From: Agapanthus africanus | Taxonomy: Eukaryota; Streptophyta; Magnoliopsida; Asparagales; Amaryllidaceae | Direction: 5' to 3' | DNA: 64,000 nucleotides | Assembly: GCA_030015575.1 (NCBI GenBank) | Contig: CM057338.1 | Coordinates: 776,315,864-776,379,863, forward strand | Shown: positions 10,966 to 22,404 of the stretch, one piece after another | Layout: each line of letters begins with the position of its first letter | Numbering within the stretch: position 1 is the first letter of the stretch | Notes under the pieces: generated by a model | Told to the model about the DNA's origin: nothing | Seen by the model: only the letters and a program-made list of their open reading frames with translations | Database searches by the model: none | Translations under genes and position numbers: made by a program

Positions 10966-12969
10966 ATGGGTACCCCACCTCATAAATCTTTTACCGAACT
11001 TTGGTACCCTGAACCCAACTTTGCCTCTTACGTGAATTGTTTCAGTCGATTTAAGGACGACCCCTCCATGCCCAAAATTTCTTTGAAAGATCGAATAGAA
11101 GCGTCTAGGAGAAACAGTTCGACTTTGCAATCCACTTTGTATCAACCGTGTCAACCTTCACCACCTTCATACATTGATACCACTTTTTTGAGTCCTGTTG
11201 TAACTCCTAAACTGATGTCTATTGCTGAGCATATTGCACAATCTCGTAGCCGATCTTTCACTCCTCTCCACACATTCACTTATAGGGATCAATAAGTCCA
11301 TTCACCTTTTTATCCAAATGTTGATCATACTCCTGTCCAACCATCCAATTCCTACCAGTCCTACCCGATTTTCCACCCTTCCCTGGACATTGCTTCTACA
11401 CAGCCATTTGGGAGTTTCACGTATCCAAACAATTTTGAATCTTTTACCGAAACCCCTTCACAACCCATGTCTAGTTTGGAACAGTCGTTGGAAGCTTATA
11501 TTTTTGCAACAAACAAAATGGTGAGGAATGTGGATACATCCATTGCCACCCTTATGCAATCTAATGAACCGGTAGCTAGTTTCCAACTAGCTCCAAATTT
11601 TCTAATGTATGAGGAGGCGGTTGGACAGAGTGACAATTTGAGAGGAGAGAGTAAGTTATACACCTTTCCAAATAAAACTTACCCATACCCAATTGAATCC
11701 AACAACTCCAGTTTTCAAACATGTGTCCAAAATGATGAGTTGTGCGACTTTGTAGTGCTTGATTTGCCAGATTGTGAAGAGTCTCTTTCGAGTGAAACCA
11801 CACCTAATCCTTTTGAATCTTACACCTCCACTCTAGAACCTGAATTGATAAATATCAATGCTTTTGATGAGGTGTCAGAAAAAATTGATTTTCACTTGAT
11901 TGAGGATATAGATGCCGAAAATATTTTGGATGATGAACCCGTAAATTTGACTGAAATTTTATCCCCAACTCATCATCCCGAGTCATTAATTGTTTCTCCC
12001 GAACCTCATATGCGTCTTGATTTTGATTATAATGGCATGGATAAGCAAAATTTTGAGGAGAATTATGAGGATAGTATTGAAGATAATATTAAGGATGAAC
12101 CATTTTTGTTTGATGTGTCGGATTTTCCAATTCATCCTCTTGAACCTTTAACTAAATTACCCTCCCTCATTTCCATCGTTCCGACCACGCAAAATATCAC
12201 GCTTGAAGACTGTGAGCTTGAAAAATTTCTCTTTGAATCTGACACAGTTCTCACAGACGATAATGATTACGAGTGTTTCACTTTTTCGGACGATGTTGAA
12301 AACTCACCTCTCGAGTTTGAGTCCTTTACATTTTCAGATGAGTTAGTTGAACCATCAGACTCGGTCGCTTACAGTAATTTCGAATCATTGATCGAATCCT
12401 TCAAGTTCAAGACAGATTACTTAGGTGAGATTACGACTATCCCTAAATCACTCCTTTTCGTCCTTCCTATCGTTTCGACCACGCAAGACTCCGTCGCGTT
12501 TCCATCTTCAATGGAGGGTTTACCAAGTTCGATGTACCCATGTTTTCTTGCGAATCTTGAGGGATTTGACCCCATTTCTCGACGGGTTGATAAATTAGCA
12601 CAATCGCTTTTAACACGTCGGTCATCACATATTGCGCTAATTTATTCACTCGATTTACACCCTCAAGATCGTACTACACTTCTTTCTCTTTTCCACCATT
12701 CTTCTCCTCCATCGAGACCTTATTCCACTCTTCTTCCCATTCGGTCTCGTGTGCTTCTCATTTATTTCCTCTACACCCCATTCTTTCACCAACCCTACCA
12801 TTATCACAATAGAATTTTTGAATGGTTGGTGCTAACCTTTGGCTTGTGTAAGGCCTTGTTTAGTTTGGGGAGGACCTTGTTGTATATATGTATATATATT
12901 TTTTGTTTTCTTTTTCTATTAACAATAAAAAAATCAAAATATAAAAAAATAAATTTTTTTTATAAATAA
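10966..12969 (+). pseudogene. Derived gag-like ORF of non-autonomous gypsy G1b (668 codons, one internal stop)
   Basis: One frame runs from ATG 10966 to the stop at 12967, broken only by TAA at 11293-11295. It has no capsid core, zinc knuckle, protease, RT or integrase. Residues about 168-190 (SSLEQSLEAYIFATNK) resemble the tail of G2 gag (NSLERSLDAFLKQS). Residues about 410-490, with DNDYECFTF and FSDELVEPSDSVAY, match the linker between protease and RT of G2. The remainder is acidic and rich in Pro, Ser and Phe. The last 50 residues include a hydrophobic run that could be a membrane segment or mere read-through of 3' sequence. The ORF seems to be a fusion of gag tail and pro-RT linker after loss of everything between and after. 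Its function is unknown. Confidence 0.7.
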
Positions 12970-13131
12970 ATAAACAGGGGAGTGCCGACATTCTCAACCC
13001 TCATGGTGTAGCATGACAGTGAGGACACTGTCAAGTTTAAGTTTGGGGGTATGCTCGGTAAGCCTTCTTCCTTCGCATTCATGTGTATATTTTTGCATTT
13101 GCATACTTCTTTTTAAAAACCCATAAAAATT
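12970..13131 (+). other. 3' region of G1b, cut off at an inverted LTR
   Basis: This matches the reverse complement of 36831-36990 in G2, which lies after pol there. It contains the hairpin TGACAGTG-AGGA-CACTGTCA (13014-13033) and AAGTTTGGGGG (13039-13049). The expected 3' LTR in plus orientation is missing. At 13132 a gypsy LTR in minus orientation starts instead, so a rearrangement breakpoint lies here. Confidence 0.7.
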
Positions 13132-14522
13132 TGATTGAAATGATTTAGCGTGCTTACGCTTTTTAAAAGATAGATCAAAAATATTTATAACCGCAATCAA
13201 GAACGGCGTCGCTTGGTAGCTAACCGGTGAGTACGGGTCGGTCCATAGAAATGTTGTGAATTTCCTAATCGCTCTTACGAGTTAATTCCGATGGGTGCCG
13301 GATTAATTAAATCTAAAAAAAAAACTAAATTAATCTAGATCTAAATCTTGCTAGGGTTAGGTTTAGGGTAGGCTTGGAAATGTAAATAAATCTCACCGCT
13401 TTCTATACCCAAATTAAAATCTATGAGGAGTTATGGTAATTATTAATAAAGGAGATTAGATCCATTCGGGAAGGTGTTCCTTCCTCTAGGTTCTTGTCCT
13501 TCCTTAATCAATCCTTACCCTAACCTCCATGGAAAACACGCTCAACCGAGCCTTTATACTACGGTATCACCGCTACCTCGAGGGAAGGGTGCCGTAAGGA
13601 GCGGTGTGTGGATGTATGCATGGAGTCCTATTAAAAACGTGTGATGGGCAAGAAAGGGATGAGAGATCTCATCTCTCAAAAGCTTTCCCCAAAGCTAACC
13701 TTAACAAGCGAAGAGACTACTCGCTCATTAGGGAATTTAAGAACATGCTATCTATCTAGGGCAAGGAATTAAAGATCTAAACTAGGGCAATTAAATAAGA
13801 CTACTTACTTTACAGATGGCTCTCTCCAAACATTTACACAGGGTTGTCAGATCTGAATAGATGATATGAAAAGAGGCATCGATACTCTCCAAAAGAAATC
13901 TGAATTTTATTAATGAAAGGAGGCATGCCCTTATATAAGATTTAGAGTTCCTATTTATAGATGATAGGAACCCTAGGGTTACAATTGACTCGCATATCTG
14001 TTTTTACAAAAATACCCCCTAAGAAAAGACCTAGTCAACGATCGCGCACCGCCACAGAATTTCGCACCGACACGGGCGCTATAAGGCCGCGGATCCGCGG
14101 CCAAAAGCATGATTTGGCTGCGGTTCCGCGGCCAAACAGTGGACTTATGGGCTCCACTTTTCTGGGGTTGTTCTGGGGCATTTTTACTTCAAGTTTCTTC
14201 AGTCTTTTTCTCAGATAGGCTTCTAGATTTCTTCCAGATCTTTCCAGTGAACATTGTAGTGGACTTTTGCCGTTGCTTCGTGACGAAGTCTTGAACCTTG
14301 CACTTCCTTATACTTTGTGAACTGATCTTCGTGTAGGCTTTATCAAGATTCTCTGTTTGTTGGTCGAAGTCTCACTTTCGTATCGTCTTTTCTCTTTTTC
14401 ACTGTTTTTATTCCAAGAACCTGTAACCTGCAATTATGTAGCAGACATGGGTCAAAAGCACCTGTTTATTTGTAAAATAACTAGGACTGGGGAAATAATA
14501 ATGCAATATTATGGTATGAACA
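13132..14522 (-). mobile_element. Inverted gypsy LTR L3 (about 1.4 kb)
   Basis: Read on the minus strand it starts TGTTCATACCATAATATTGC and ends TTTCAATCA, like the G2 LTRs. A TATA box (minus TATAAATA) is at 13952-13959, with a GC-palindrome pair 126 bp upstream of it (14085-14133). No primer site follows its 3' end: it abuts the plus-strand G1b 3' region directly. Its 5' end abuts a truncated copia LTR at 14523. It is probably the remnant of a minus-strand gypsy element that lost its interior. Confidence 0.8.
14085..14133. promoter_or_regulatory. GC-palindrome pair in LTR L3
   Basis: GGCCGCGGATCCGCGGCC (14085-14102, perfect) and GCTGCGGTTCCGCGGCC (to 14133) have centres 31 bp apart. The spacer caaaagcatgattt is close to the spacer of the pair in the copia leaders (28205 and 49025). 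Confidence 0.8.
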
Positions 14523-15738
14523 GTATCACTGATGGCTTGTGGGTGACCAATATGATCATCACCTACTGCCGGCATATTGATGAGTCTTTAGAGTCCTACA
14601 CAGAGGTTTTCTGGCTTTAGGCGAAACGAAGTAGGGCACATATGTGATATGTGCGGGACCGAGATTAGGACGTGTTTGTGATACCGTATTCTAATCTCGC
14701 GACATGTGATATCGGTCGGTTATATGTGATATAGCCAGGTTATCGAATCAAATGTTGATTCGATAAGTTGATATAAATGATATTAGTCGGTTATATGTGA
14801 TATAGCCGGATTATTAAATCAAGTGTTGATTTAATAATTTAATGTATGATTATATATTTGATATATTAATATACATTAACTAATATTACCTCACTTAGGA
14901 ATTTCTTTTTCTCACTTGTACATTTAATATATATGTGATATATATTATTGTATTTATTTCTTTGCGTCATGCTTGATGATACATTGTACATGGGTGTATG
15001 AGGCTCATACCATACCATAGATAATTAAGGGATTTATTTATTTAGGGAAAATTCAAAATTAAGTGGAATTTGTCATGGCTTGTGAAGCTTTGAGAAGCTT
15101 ATGGAAAACATTGACTTAGTCCACTAATTTTGTCTTACCTTAGATATTTATTAACTCAACCATTATCTATAGCCATGGTTAAGTCTCTACAATGAAGATA
15201 TGTGATATTTTCTCATTCATGGTTGCCATTCTATTCTTGGCTTCATTTTCTTCTTCATCTCTTAAGAGCTTTCTAGGTTTTCTTGAGGTGAAAAAAAGTG
15301 AGAGAAAAATAATTCTAAAGTGAGCAAAATTCCTACTTCGTCAATCTACACTAGACTAGACATTTAGTATAGCTTTTTTGCTTCACTAATTCTCAATTAG
15401 TGAATAGGTGGCTTGAGTTGGATATTTCTCGACGTAAATCATCTTTGTCATCGAAGTTCTTCAAGCAAGCTTATTCCTTTCGTCTAGTGGAGCCCAAAGA
15501 GAGTCCATGAGACCACTACTTAGAAGCAAAGGGACTACTACACAGAGCTTTTAAAGTGAAGGACCGGTCTACAAAGGTTGTATTCCTTGTTCACTTAGAG
15601 TAAAGTTGTTTACTTGCTTAGTTAAACCCTAATTCTCTAGTTAGATCCTTGGTTTAGGGTTTCCTAGCACTCTAGATTTTTTTAAATTGCATACTAGATG
15701 CTGTAGAAAACCTAGTGAGGGTGCTAAGAAACCCAGCA
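14523..15738 (+). mobile_element. 5' LTR of copia element C, 5'-truncated
   Basis: This matches the reverse complement of the B LTRs from their middle to their end and finishes ...ACCCAGCA just before the primer site. Roughly the first 1 kb of the LTR is missing at the junction with L3. It contains two large hairpins with core TCAA-N3-TTGA (14740-14766 and 14811-14837) and a 9-bp stem CGAGATTAG/CTAATCTCG (14660-14699). Confidence 0.85.
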
Positions 15739-15739
15739 G

Positions 15740-15752
15740 TGGTATCAGAGCC
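15740..15752 (+). other. Primer binding site of copia C
   Basis: TGGTATCAGAGCC lies one base after the LTR. This is the standard plant copia site complementary to initiator tRNA-Met. Confidence 0.9.
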
Positions 15753-15937
15753 GAGCTAGAGCAACAGGAGTGGTCTAGGCGAAGTTAAAGTATTCGAACG
15801 AACATCGAAACCCCATTATTCCTTGCTCTCTGGAAATTTTTCCAAATGTTGGATTTTTCCATGTTAAAAATATTCAAAAAATCATGCAGGTTATTCTATG
15901 GATCCCCAAGAAAAACGACGGCCCAACTCGACCATAC
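15753..15937 (+). other. Start of the copia C leader, broken by element B
   Basis: About 185 bp of non-coding leader. It ends in CATAC (15933-15937), which faces CATAT (51446-51450) at the far side of element B: a 5-bp target duplication with one change. The leader continues at 51446. Confidence 0.75.
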
Positions 15938-18138
15938 TGTAGGGTTACTAGGCACTATCACAAGGCTCATAAGGCATCAACCATGCCAAATCTAAATTTT
16001 TTCAAGTGCCGAACAACCTAAAGCGAGGATCTTTGCTAGATAATTAGGGTTAACAAAGCATGTAAATATCTTTACATCTAAGAGAGAGGGATTACAACTT
16101 TTGTAGTCCGCTCCTTTGCTTCATATGCTCCGAGTAGTAGTCCCTTCGCCGCGATCTATGAACTTCCGGGCTCTGGAGAGGCTCCATAAGCCGAATGATC
16201 CATGCTTACTTGAAGTCTTCCTTTCCGAAGATGATCCACCTTGAAGAATCTTTAACTCAAGCTCTCACTTCTCTAATCAGGTATTAATGAAGTGAACACC
16301 CTAATCTAAGTTGCTAGAATAGATGAGGATGATGAAGTAGGAATTTAGCTCTCTTTTGTTTTCATTTTCTCACATTAATTCATCACTTTACAAAAAGCTA
16401 GAAAGCTTTTTCAAGAGAAAGAAGAAGAAGAAATATATTTGTGATGAATAATGAAATTTTTGTAATGGTTACAATTGCAACCCTTGGTTAAGAAAGAAAG
16501 ACTTAACCATTGTAGAGAATAAACCATGGTAAAGGGTTTGGATTCTGTTAAGAAATATCTTCACAAAATATCTAAGCTTAAAACAAAAATAAAGCTTTTA
16601 GAAACTTCATGAAAAAGCTAACCCAAATCAAACCCTAACTATGTTTAATCTTCACAAATCATGTTGCATTTGTAATCATAACTTATTACAATATTATATA
16701 TCACATATATAATATATTTTTGTAACAAAAGAAAATAATACAATTAACATATATCGCATATATATCAATGTATTATCCGGTGAGAAAATGAATCAATAAA
16801 GTGAGCTTATATTAGATAATGTAATGTAATATATCACATATATAAGTATACATTAAATTATCGAATAACCACTTGATCCGACAATCCGGCTATATCACAT
16901 ATAACCGACTAATATATCATGTACCGATTCATCGAATCAACACTTAATCCGATGACCCGGCTATATCACATATACCCGGCCGATATCATATATCGCGAGA
17001 ATAGAATACGGTATCTCATATCGTATTATTCTCGGTCCCGCACATATCACATATATGCTCCTACTCCGTTTTGCCTGAGTCAAGAAACCTCTGTGTAGGA
17101 CTCTAAAGAATCGTCAATACGTCGGCAGTAGGTGATGATGATATCAAACACCCACAAGCTGCAGGCGATCAGCTAAACATAACAGCCACCCATGTATTGA
17201 GTGATCAGAAGATCAACAAGCAAGCATGTACATTCTCTTGTGAATCCAATCAGTAATACTACCGTACAGTCCGGTCTCTTCGTCTGATATGTTGCATATC
17301 TAGTCTAGGGGTGGTAAGCGTCAGACCCCAGTAACCGATAAGTCATGTCGATGTGAGGCTCATAACATATCGAGAAACTACTGATAACACTTACCAGTAG
17401 CACTCTATATCAGCCCTGGCCAGGGACTTCCAGTTATAGCCAATCGAACACAGCACAACATCAACTCCCTATACCGGGAGAGACGAAACACCTTCTATCG
17501 CTCATTGCCTCCATGTGATTCGAGAATGTACCCAAAAGCCACCATTTTGCACGCCCTCTTGGACGTGGTAAGGTGGAAATCAAAGCACAGTGGGAATCAC
17601 ACAAGACTCTATGATGATCTTGGGTCTACAGACTAACCTGTACCAGTGTCACCGGAAAACTGCTATCTGACGATAGGTATATTACCATCTAGGAGTTCTC
17701 GGTGAGTTCGTTCAGTGTACCCAGTCTCCACTGAGCACCCGTACACCATCTTTGATGTCAAACACCGATGGATATGGGATCATCCATCGCCCATCATATG
17801 GGTCAAGATGCGTATACGCTAGTCTACTCTGGTGTATCGATGACCTGTCTCGATACACCCTCGACTAAGAACAATTATAGGATGTACTCATTGACTACTC
17901 TGGCCCCACTAGTATGATCTCATCATAGTCCCAGTAGTCGAGTACATATCCTAAGGGCTTTATCAACATGTGAGAGCAAGACATCAAACTAATACAAGTC
18001 AACATGTTAAGACAAAGTGAAACCAAATAGCATACTATCATGTCGAGCAAGAAAGTCCTCTCTATATATATCCAAGCATCCACTATAATATACATCATAT
18101 GTACAACAATGGCCTCTAGGGCATATATATAACTAACA
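15938..18138 (-). mobile_element. 3' LTR of copia B
   Basis: On the plus strand it runs from TGTAGGGTTACTAGG to ...AACTAACA. The polypurine tract follows at 18139 (plus atctcccactt, minus AAGTGGGAGAT). Homologous copies are 49255-51445 and, more distantly, the A LTRs. Open frames inside, such as 17895-18098, are LTR sequence. Confidence 0.9.
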
Positions 18139-18152
18139 ATCTCCCACTTGCA

Positions 18153-20168
18153 TTAAGGCCAGCTGTTGTAGTATCTCATACCCAACATCCCGAAGAGTCT
18201 ATCAAACTGTGTCTGGGGAATGGCCTTCGTGATTGGATCCGCAGTGTTGTCCTTCGTATCAACTCTCCTGACCTCGATCTCCCGGCGATCAACTATCTTT
18301 CGGATCAGGTGATACCGCCTCAGAGTATGTCTGGACTTCTGATGGGACCTGGGTTCCTTGGCCAAAGCCACAGCTCCATTGTTATCACAATATAAAGGTA
18401 TTGGATGCTCAATGGATGGAACCACACCAAGTTCAGTAATGAACTACTTCATCCAGACAGCCTCTTTTGCAGCATCGTTGGAAGCGATGTATTCAGCCTC
18501 CATCGTCGAGTCAGCAACGGTTTCCTGTTTGGAACTCTTCCAACACACCGCCCCTCCATTGAGGGTAAAGACAAATCCCGAGTGTGACTTAGAGTCGTCC
18601 TTATCACTTTGGAAGCTCGAATCGGTAAAGGACTCTACCTGGAGTTCTCCGTTACCATACACCAAGAACATCTCTTTAGTCCTTCTCAAGTACTTGAGAA
18701 TGTTCTTCACAGCTATCCGGTGACTCTCTCTAGGATCTGCTTGATACCTATTCACTATACTTAGTGAGTATGCTACATCGGGTCTAGTACATAGCATCGC
18801 ATACATGATAGAGCCTACTGCCGAAGCATAGGGTATCCCTTGCATGCGAGCTCTTTCCAAATCAGTATTGGGAGACATCTCTTTGGAGAGAATGAGTCCA
18901 GAGATCGTGGGTTGGTTCGCACGCTTGGATACTTCCATACTAAACCTTTTTAGTATAGTGTCAATGTACCTGGATTGGGACAATCCCAGTATCCGTTTAG
19001 ATCTATCTCTATAGATCATAATTCCCAGTATGCAGGAGGCATCACCAAGATCTTCCATTGAGAATCTTTGTGAAAAGAAGAGCTTGACCGATTGCAGCAT
19101 AGGAACATTATTTCCTATCAAGAGTAAGTCATCCACGTACAATACGAGGAAGACAACCTTACTCTCTGCAACCTTCTTGTATGTACAAGGTTCATCTATA
19201 TTTTTGACGAAGTCAAACTCTTTGACTACAACATCAAAGCAGATGTTCCAACTCCGCGATGCCTGTTTTAACCTGTAGATGGATTTAAGCAACTTGCACA
19301 CCTTTCTGCTGCCCCCACTATCTACGAAGCCCTCTGGCTGAGTCATGTACACGCACTCTTCTAAATCACCATTTAGAAAGACGGTCTTAACATCCATTTG
19401 CCAGATTTCGTAGTCATGGTATGCAGCAATGGCAAGTAGGATCCGGATGGACTTAAGCATAGCCACTGGAGAAAAGGTTTCGTCATAATCCACACCTGGT
19501 CGTTGACGAAAACCCTTTGCAACAAGTCTAGCTTTGAAAGTCTCAACTTTTCCATCTACACCAAGTTTCTTCTTAAAGATTCATTTGCTCCAAATGGGTT
19601 TTACCCCTTCAGGAGCAACTTTCAAAGTCCATACTTTTTGGGTGTACATGGATTCCATCTCAGATCGCATTGCATCCAGCCACTTCACAGAGTCCCCACT
19701 CGTGATGGCCTGCTCAAAGCTAGTCTGGTCATCATCTTCCATGATGCAATCCTCGATCCCACCATCAATGAGAAAACCGAAGTATCTCTCAGGTGGATGA
19801 GAAACCCTACTAGATCGGCGGAGAGGCTGAGGTTCGTTGGAAACTACTGAATCATCTGGTTCCACTAAATCTTCAGTTATAGTTTTTGGTGCTGAAACCT
19901 TTTCCAGCTCTACCAGTTCGCCACTAATTTCTTTAACAAGAAATTCCTTTTCTAAAAAGGTGGCATATTGAGAAACAAACACATTTTGTTCTTCAGCATG
20001 GTAGAAAAAATATCCTTGGGAATTCTTAGGATATCCCACAAACTTGCAAAGAACTGATCGTGCCTCGAGTTTTTCCGGATTTTTCCTTTTGAGATAGGCC
20101 GGACAACCCCATATCTTAACTCGTTTAAGATACGGTCTCTTCCCACTCCATATCTCATATGGTGTGGT
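18153..20168 (-). pseudogene. Copia B pol, 3' part: integrase end, reverse transcriptase, RNase H
   Basis: Read from 20168 downward. First come the integrase C-terminal region (PYEIWSGKRPYLKRVKIWG, GYPKNSQGYFFYH) and the linker QPLRRSSRVSHPPERY. The copia RT follows with VDYDETFSPVAMLKSIR, WQMDVKTVFLNGDLEE, the catalytic YVDD box (LYVDDLLLIGN) and GLSQSRYIDTILKRF. RNase H comes last (SFTDSSFQSDKDDSKSHSG, MEAEYIASND, LYCDNNGAVALAKEP). A stop after IWSK near 19578 and an in-frame TAG near 18441 (AAG to TAG) interrupt it. The domain order integrase-RT-RNase H defines Ty1/copia; the motifs suggest the Tork/Angela group, an inference. The upstream half lies at 30657-31910, because element A is inserted in the integrase. 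Confidence 0.9.
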
Positions 20169-22390
20169 TGTAGGGTTACTAGGCACACTAACGAAGCTCT
20201 ACAAGGCATCGACCATGCCAAAATTAAATTTTTATATGCCGAATAACACTAAGCAAGATCGTTAACCAGAGTTTAGGCGAAACTAATGGCATGTAAACAA
20301 CTTTACACTAAAGGGAATGCGATATACAACCTTTGTAGATCGTTCTTCCACTTCTTTAGCTCCTTGATGAAGTCCCTTCGCTGCGATCATGGTTCTTCCG
20401 GACCCTTGCATGGCTTCACGAGGCGAAAGGTGCGACCTTGCTTGAAGTCTCCGAGGCCGAAGACGATCTACGTCGAGGGAGTTCCGACTCAAGTTCCTAC
20501 TTCACTAACTAGAGAATTAGTGAAGTTAACACCCTAAACTAAAGTGCTAGTCTAGTAGAGGATGGAGAAATAGGAAGTGGGTTCTCTTTAGAATTTTGTT
20601 TCTCACTTTGTTTCTCACTTTGGATCAAACCCTAGTTTCCTTTTTTCTTTTCACAATGAAGAAGAAGAACAAAAGAAAGAGGGAAAGATAATGATCAAGT
20701 GAGAAGAGTAACCATGGTGAGTGAGTATCATATACTAACCCTTGTAGAGACTTAACCCTAGGCTAATGGTTATGGTTGGGTTAATAAAAATCCATAGTAA
20801 AAACAAAATCAAGTTGGATTATTCAATCCATCCACAAGCTTCCATAAGCTTCATGTATTTACAAATCCTCCACTTGATTTTGCAATTACTTTAAATATTA
20901 AAAACCTAAAATAAACATTAGCATAGTTTAGGTCTCATACACCCATGGATTGTGTATCATCAACCATGATACAACATGATAACACATTTTAAACATATAT
21001 CATATATATGTTAAACTAGTTTACAAGTGAGAAAAACCCTAAAGTGAACAAGTGTTAGAAAATGTAAATTGGTATATCTAATATACAATTATACACTTAA
21101 TTATTAAATCAACACTTGACTTAATAATCCGGTCATATTTCATATAACCGGCTAACATCCATCGTATCGACTTATCGAATCAACACTTGATTCGATAACC
21201 CGGTCATATCATATATAACTGACCGATACAAAAGGTCGCGAGAATAGAATACGGTATCACATACTCGCATTTATTCTCGGTCTCGCACATATCACATACG
21301 TGCTCCTATTTCATTTTGCCTGAGCCAGTAAAACCTCTATGTAGGATTCTAAAGACTCGTCAATACGCCGGCAGTAGGTGATGATCACATCAAGCACCCA
21401 CAAGCCGTCAGTGGTACTAGCTGGACGTAACGGCTACCCGGGTATTGAGCGATCAGAAGATCAGCAAGTAAGCCCGCTCCAACTCCTGTAAAAAGCCTGC
21501 CGGTAACACTTCCCGTACAGTCCGGTCTCCTCGTCTGATATGTCGCATATCAAGTCTAGGGGTGGTAAACGTCAGACCCCAATAACCGATAAGCCGTGCC
21601 GATGTGAGGCTCATAACGGGTCGAGAAACTACTGGTAACACTTACCAGTAAATCTCTGAATCAGCCCTGGCCAGGGACTTCCCTATTACGGCCAATTGAG
21701 CACAGCGTAACATCAACCCCCAATACCGGGAGAGACGAAACCTCTCCTATCGCTCATTGCCTCCATGTGACTCTGGACTGTACCCAAAAACCACTGTTTT
21801 GCACGCCCTCATGGACGTGGTAAGGTGGAAATCAAAGCACAGTGGGAATCACACAAGGCTCTATGACGATCTCGGGTCTACAGACTAACCTGCACAAGTG
21901 TCACCAGAGAACTGCTATCTGACGTAAGATATAATACCATCTGGGAGTTCTCGGCGAGTCCGTCCAGTGTACCCAGTCTCCACTGAGCACCCGTATACCA
22001 TCTCCGATGTCAAACACCAATGGATATGGGATCATCCATCGCCCATCTCATGGGTCGAGAAGCGTATACGCTAGTCTACACTGGTATATCGATGCCCTGT
22101 CTCGATACACCCACGACTAGGGACCTTGAAGGATGTACTTATGGACTACCATGTCCCCACTAGTATGATCCGCATCATAGTCCAGGTAGTCAAGTACACA
22201 TCCTAAGGGCTTTACCAACATGTAACTATAAGACAGTATAAAGAGACAAGAATACATGTTAAGATAAAGAGCAACCAAATAGCATACTATCATATCGAGC
22301 AAGAAAGTCCTCTCTATATATGTCCAAGCATCCAATATAATATACATCATCTGTACAATACTGGCCTCTAGGGCAAACATACAACTAACA
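20169..22390 (-). mobile_element. 3' LTR of copia A
   Basis: Plus-strand ends are TGTAGGGTTACTAGG and ...CAACTAACA. It carries hairpins with arms ending TCAA and TTGA around CAC (21101-21127 and 21172-21198; the second has perfect 12-bp arms). It is followed by the polypurine tract at 22391. Confidence 0.92.
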
Positions 22391-22404
22391 ATCTCCCACT
22401 TACA

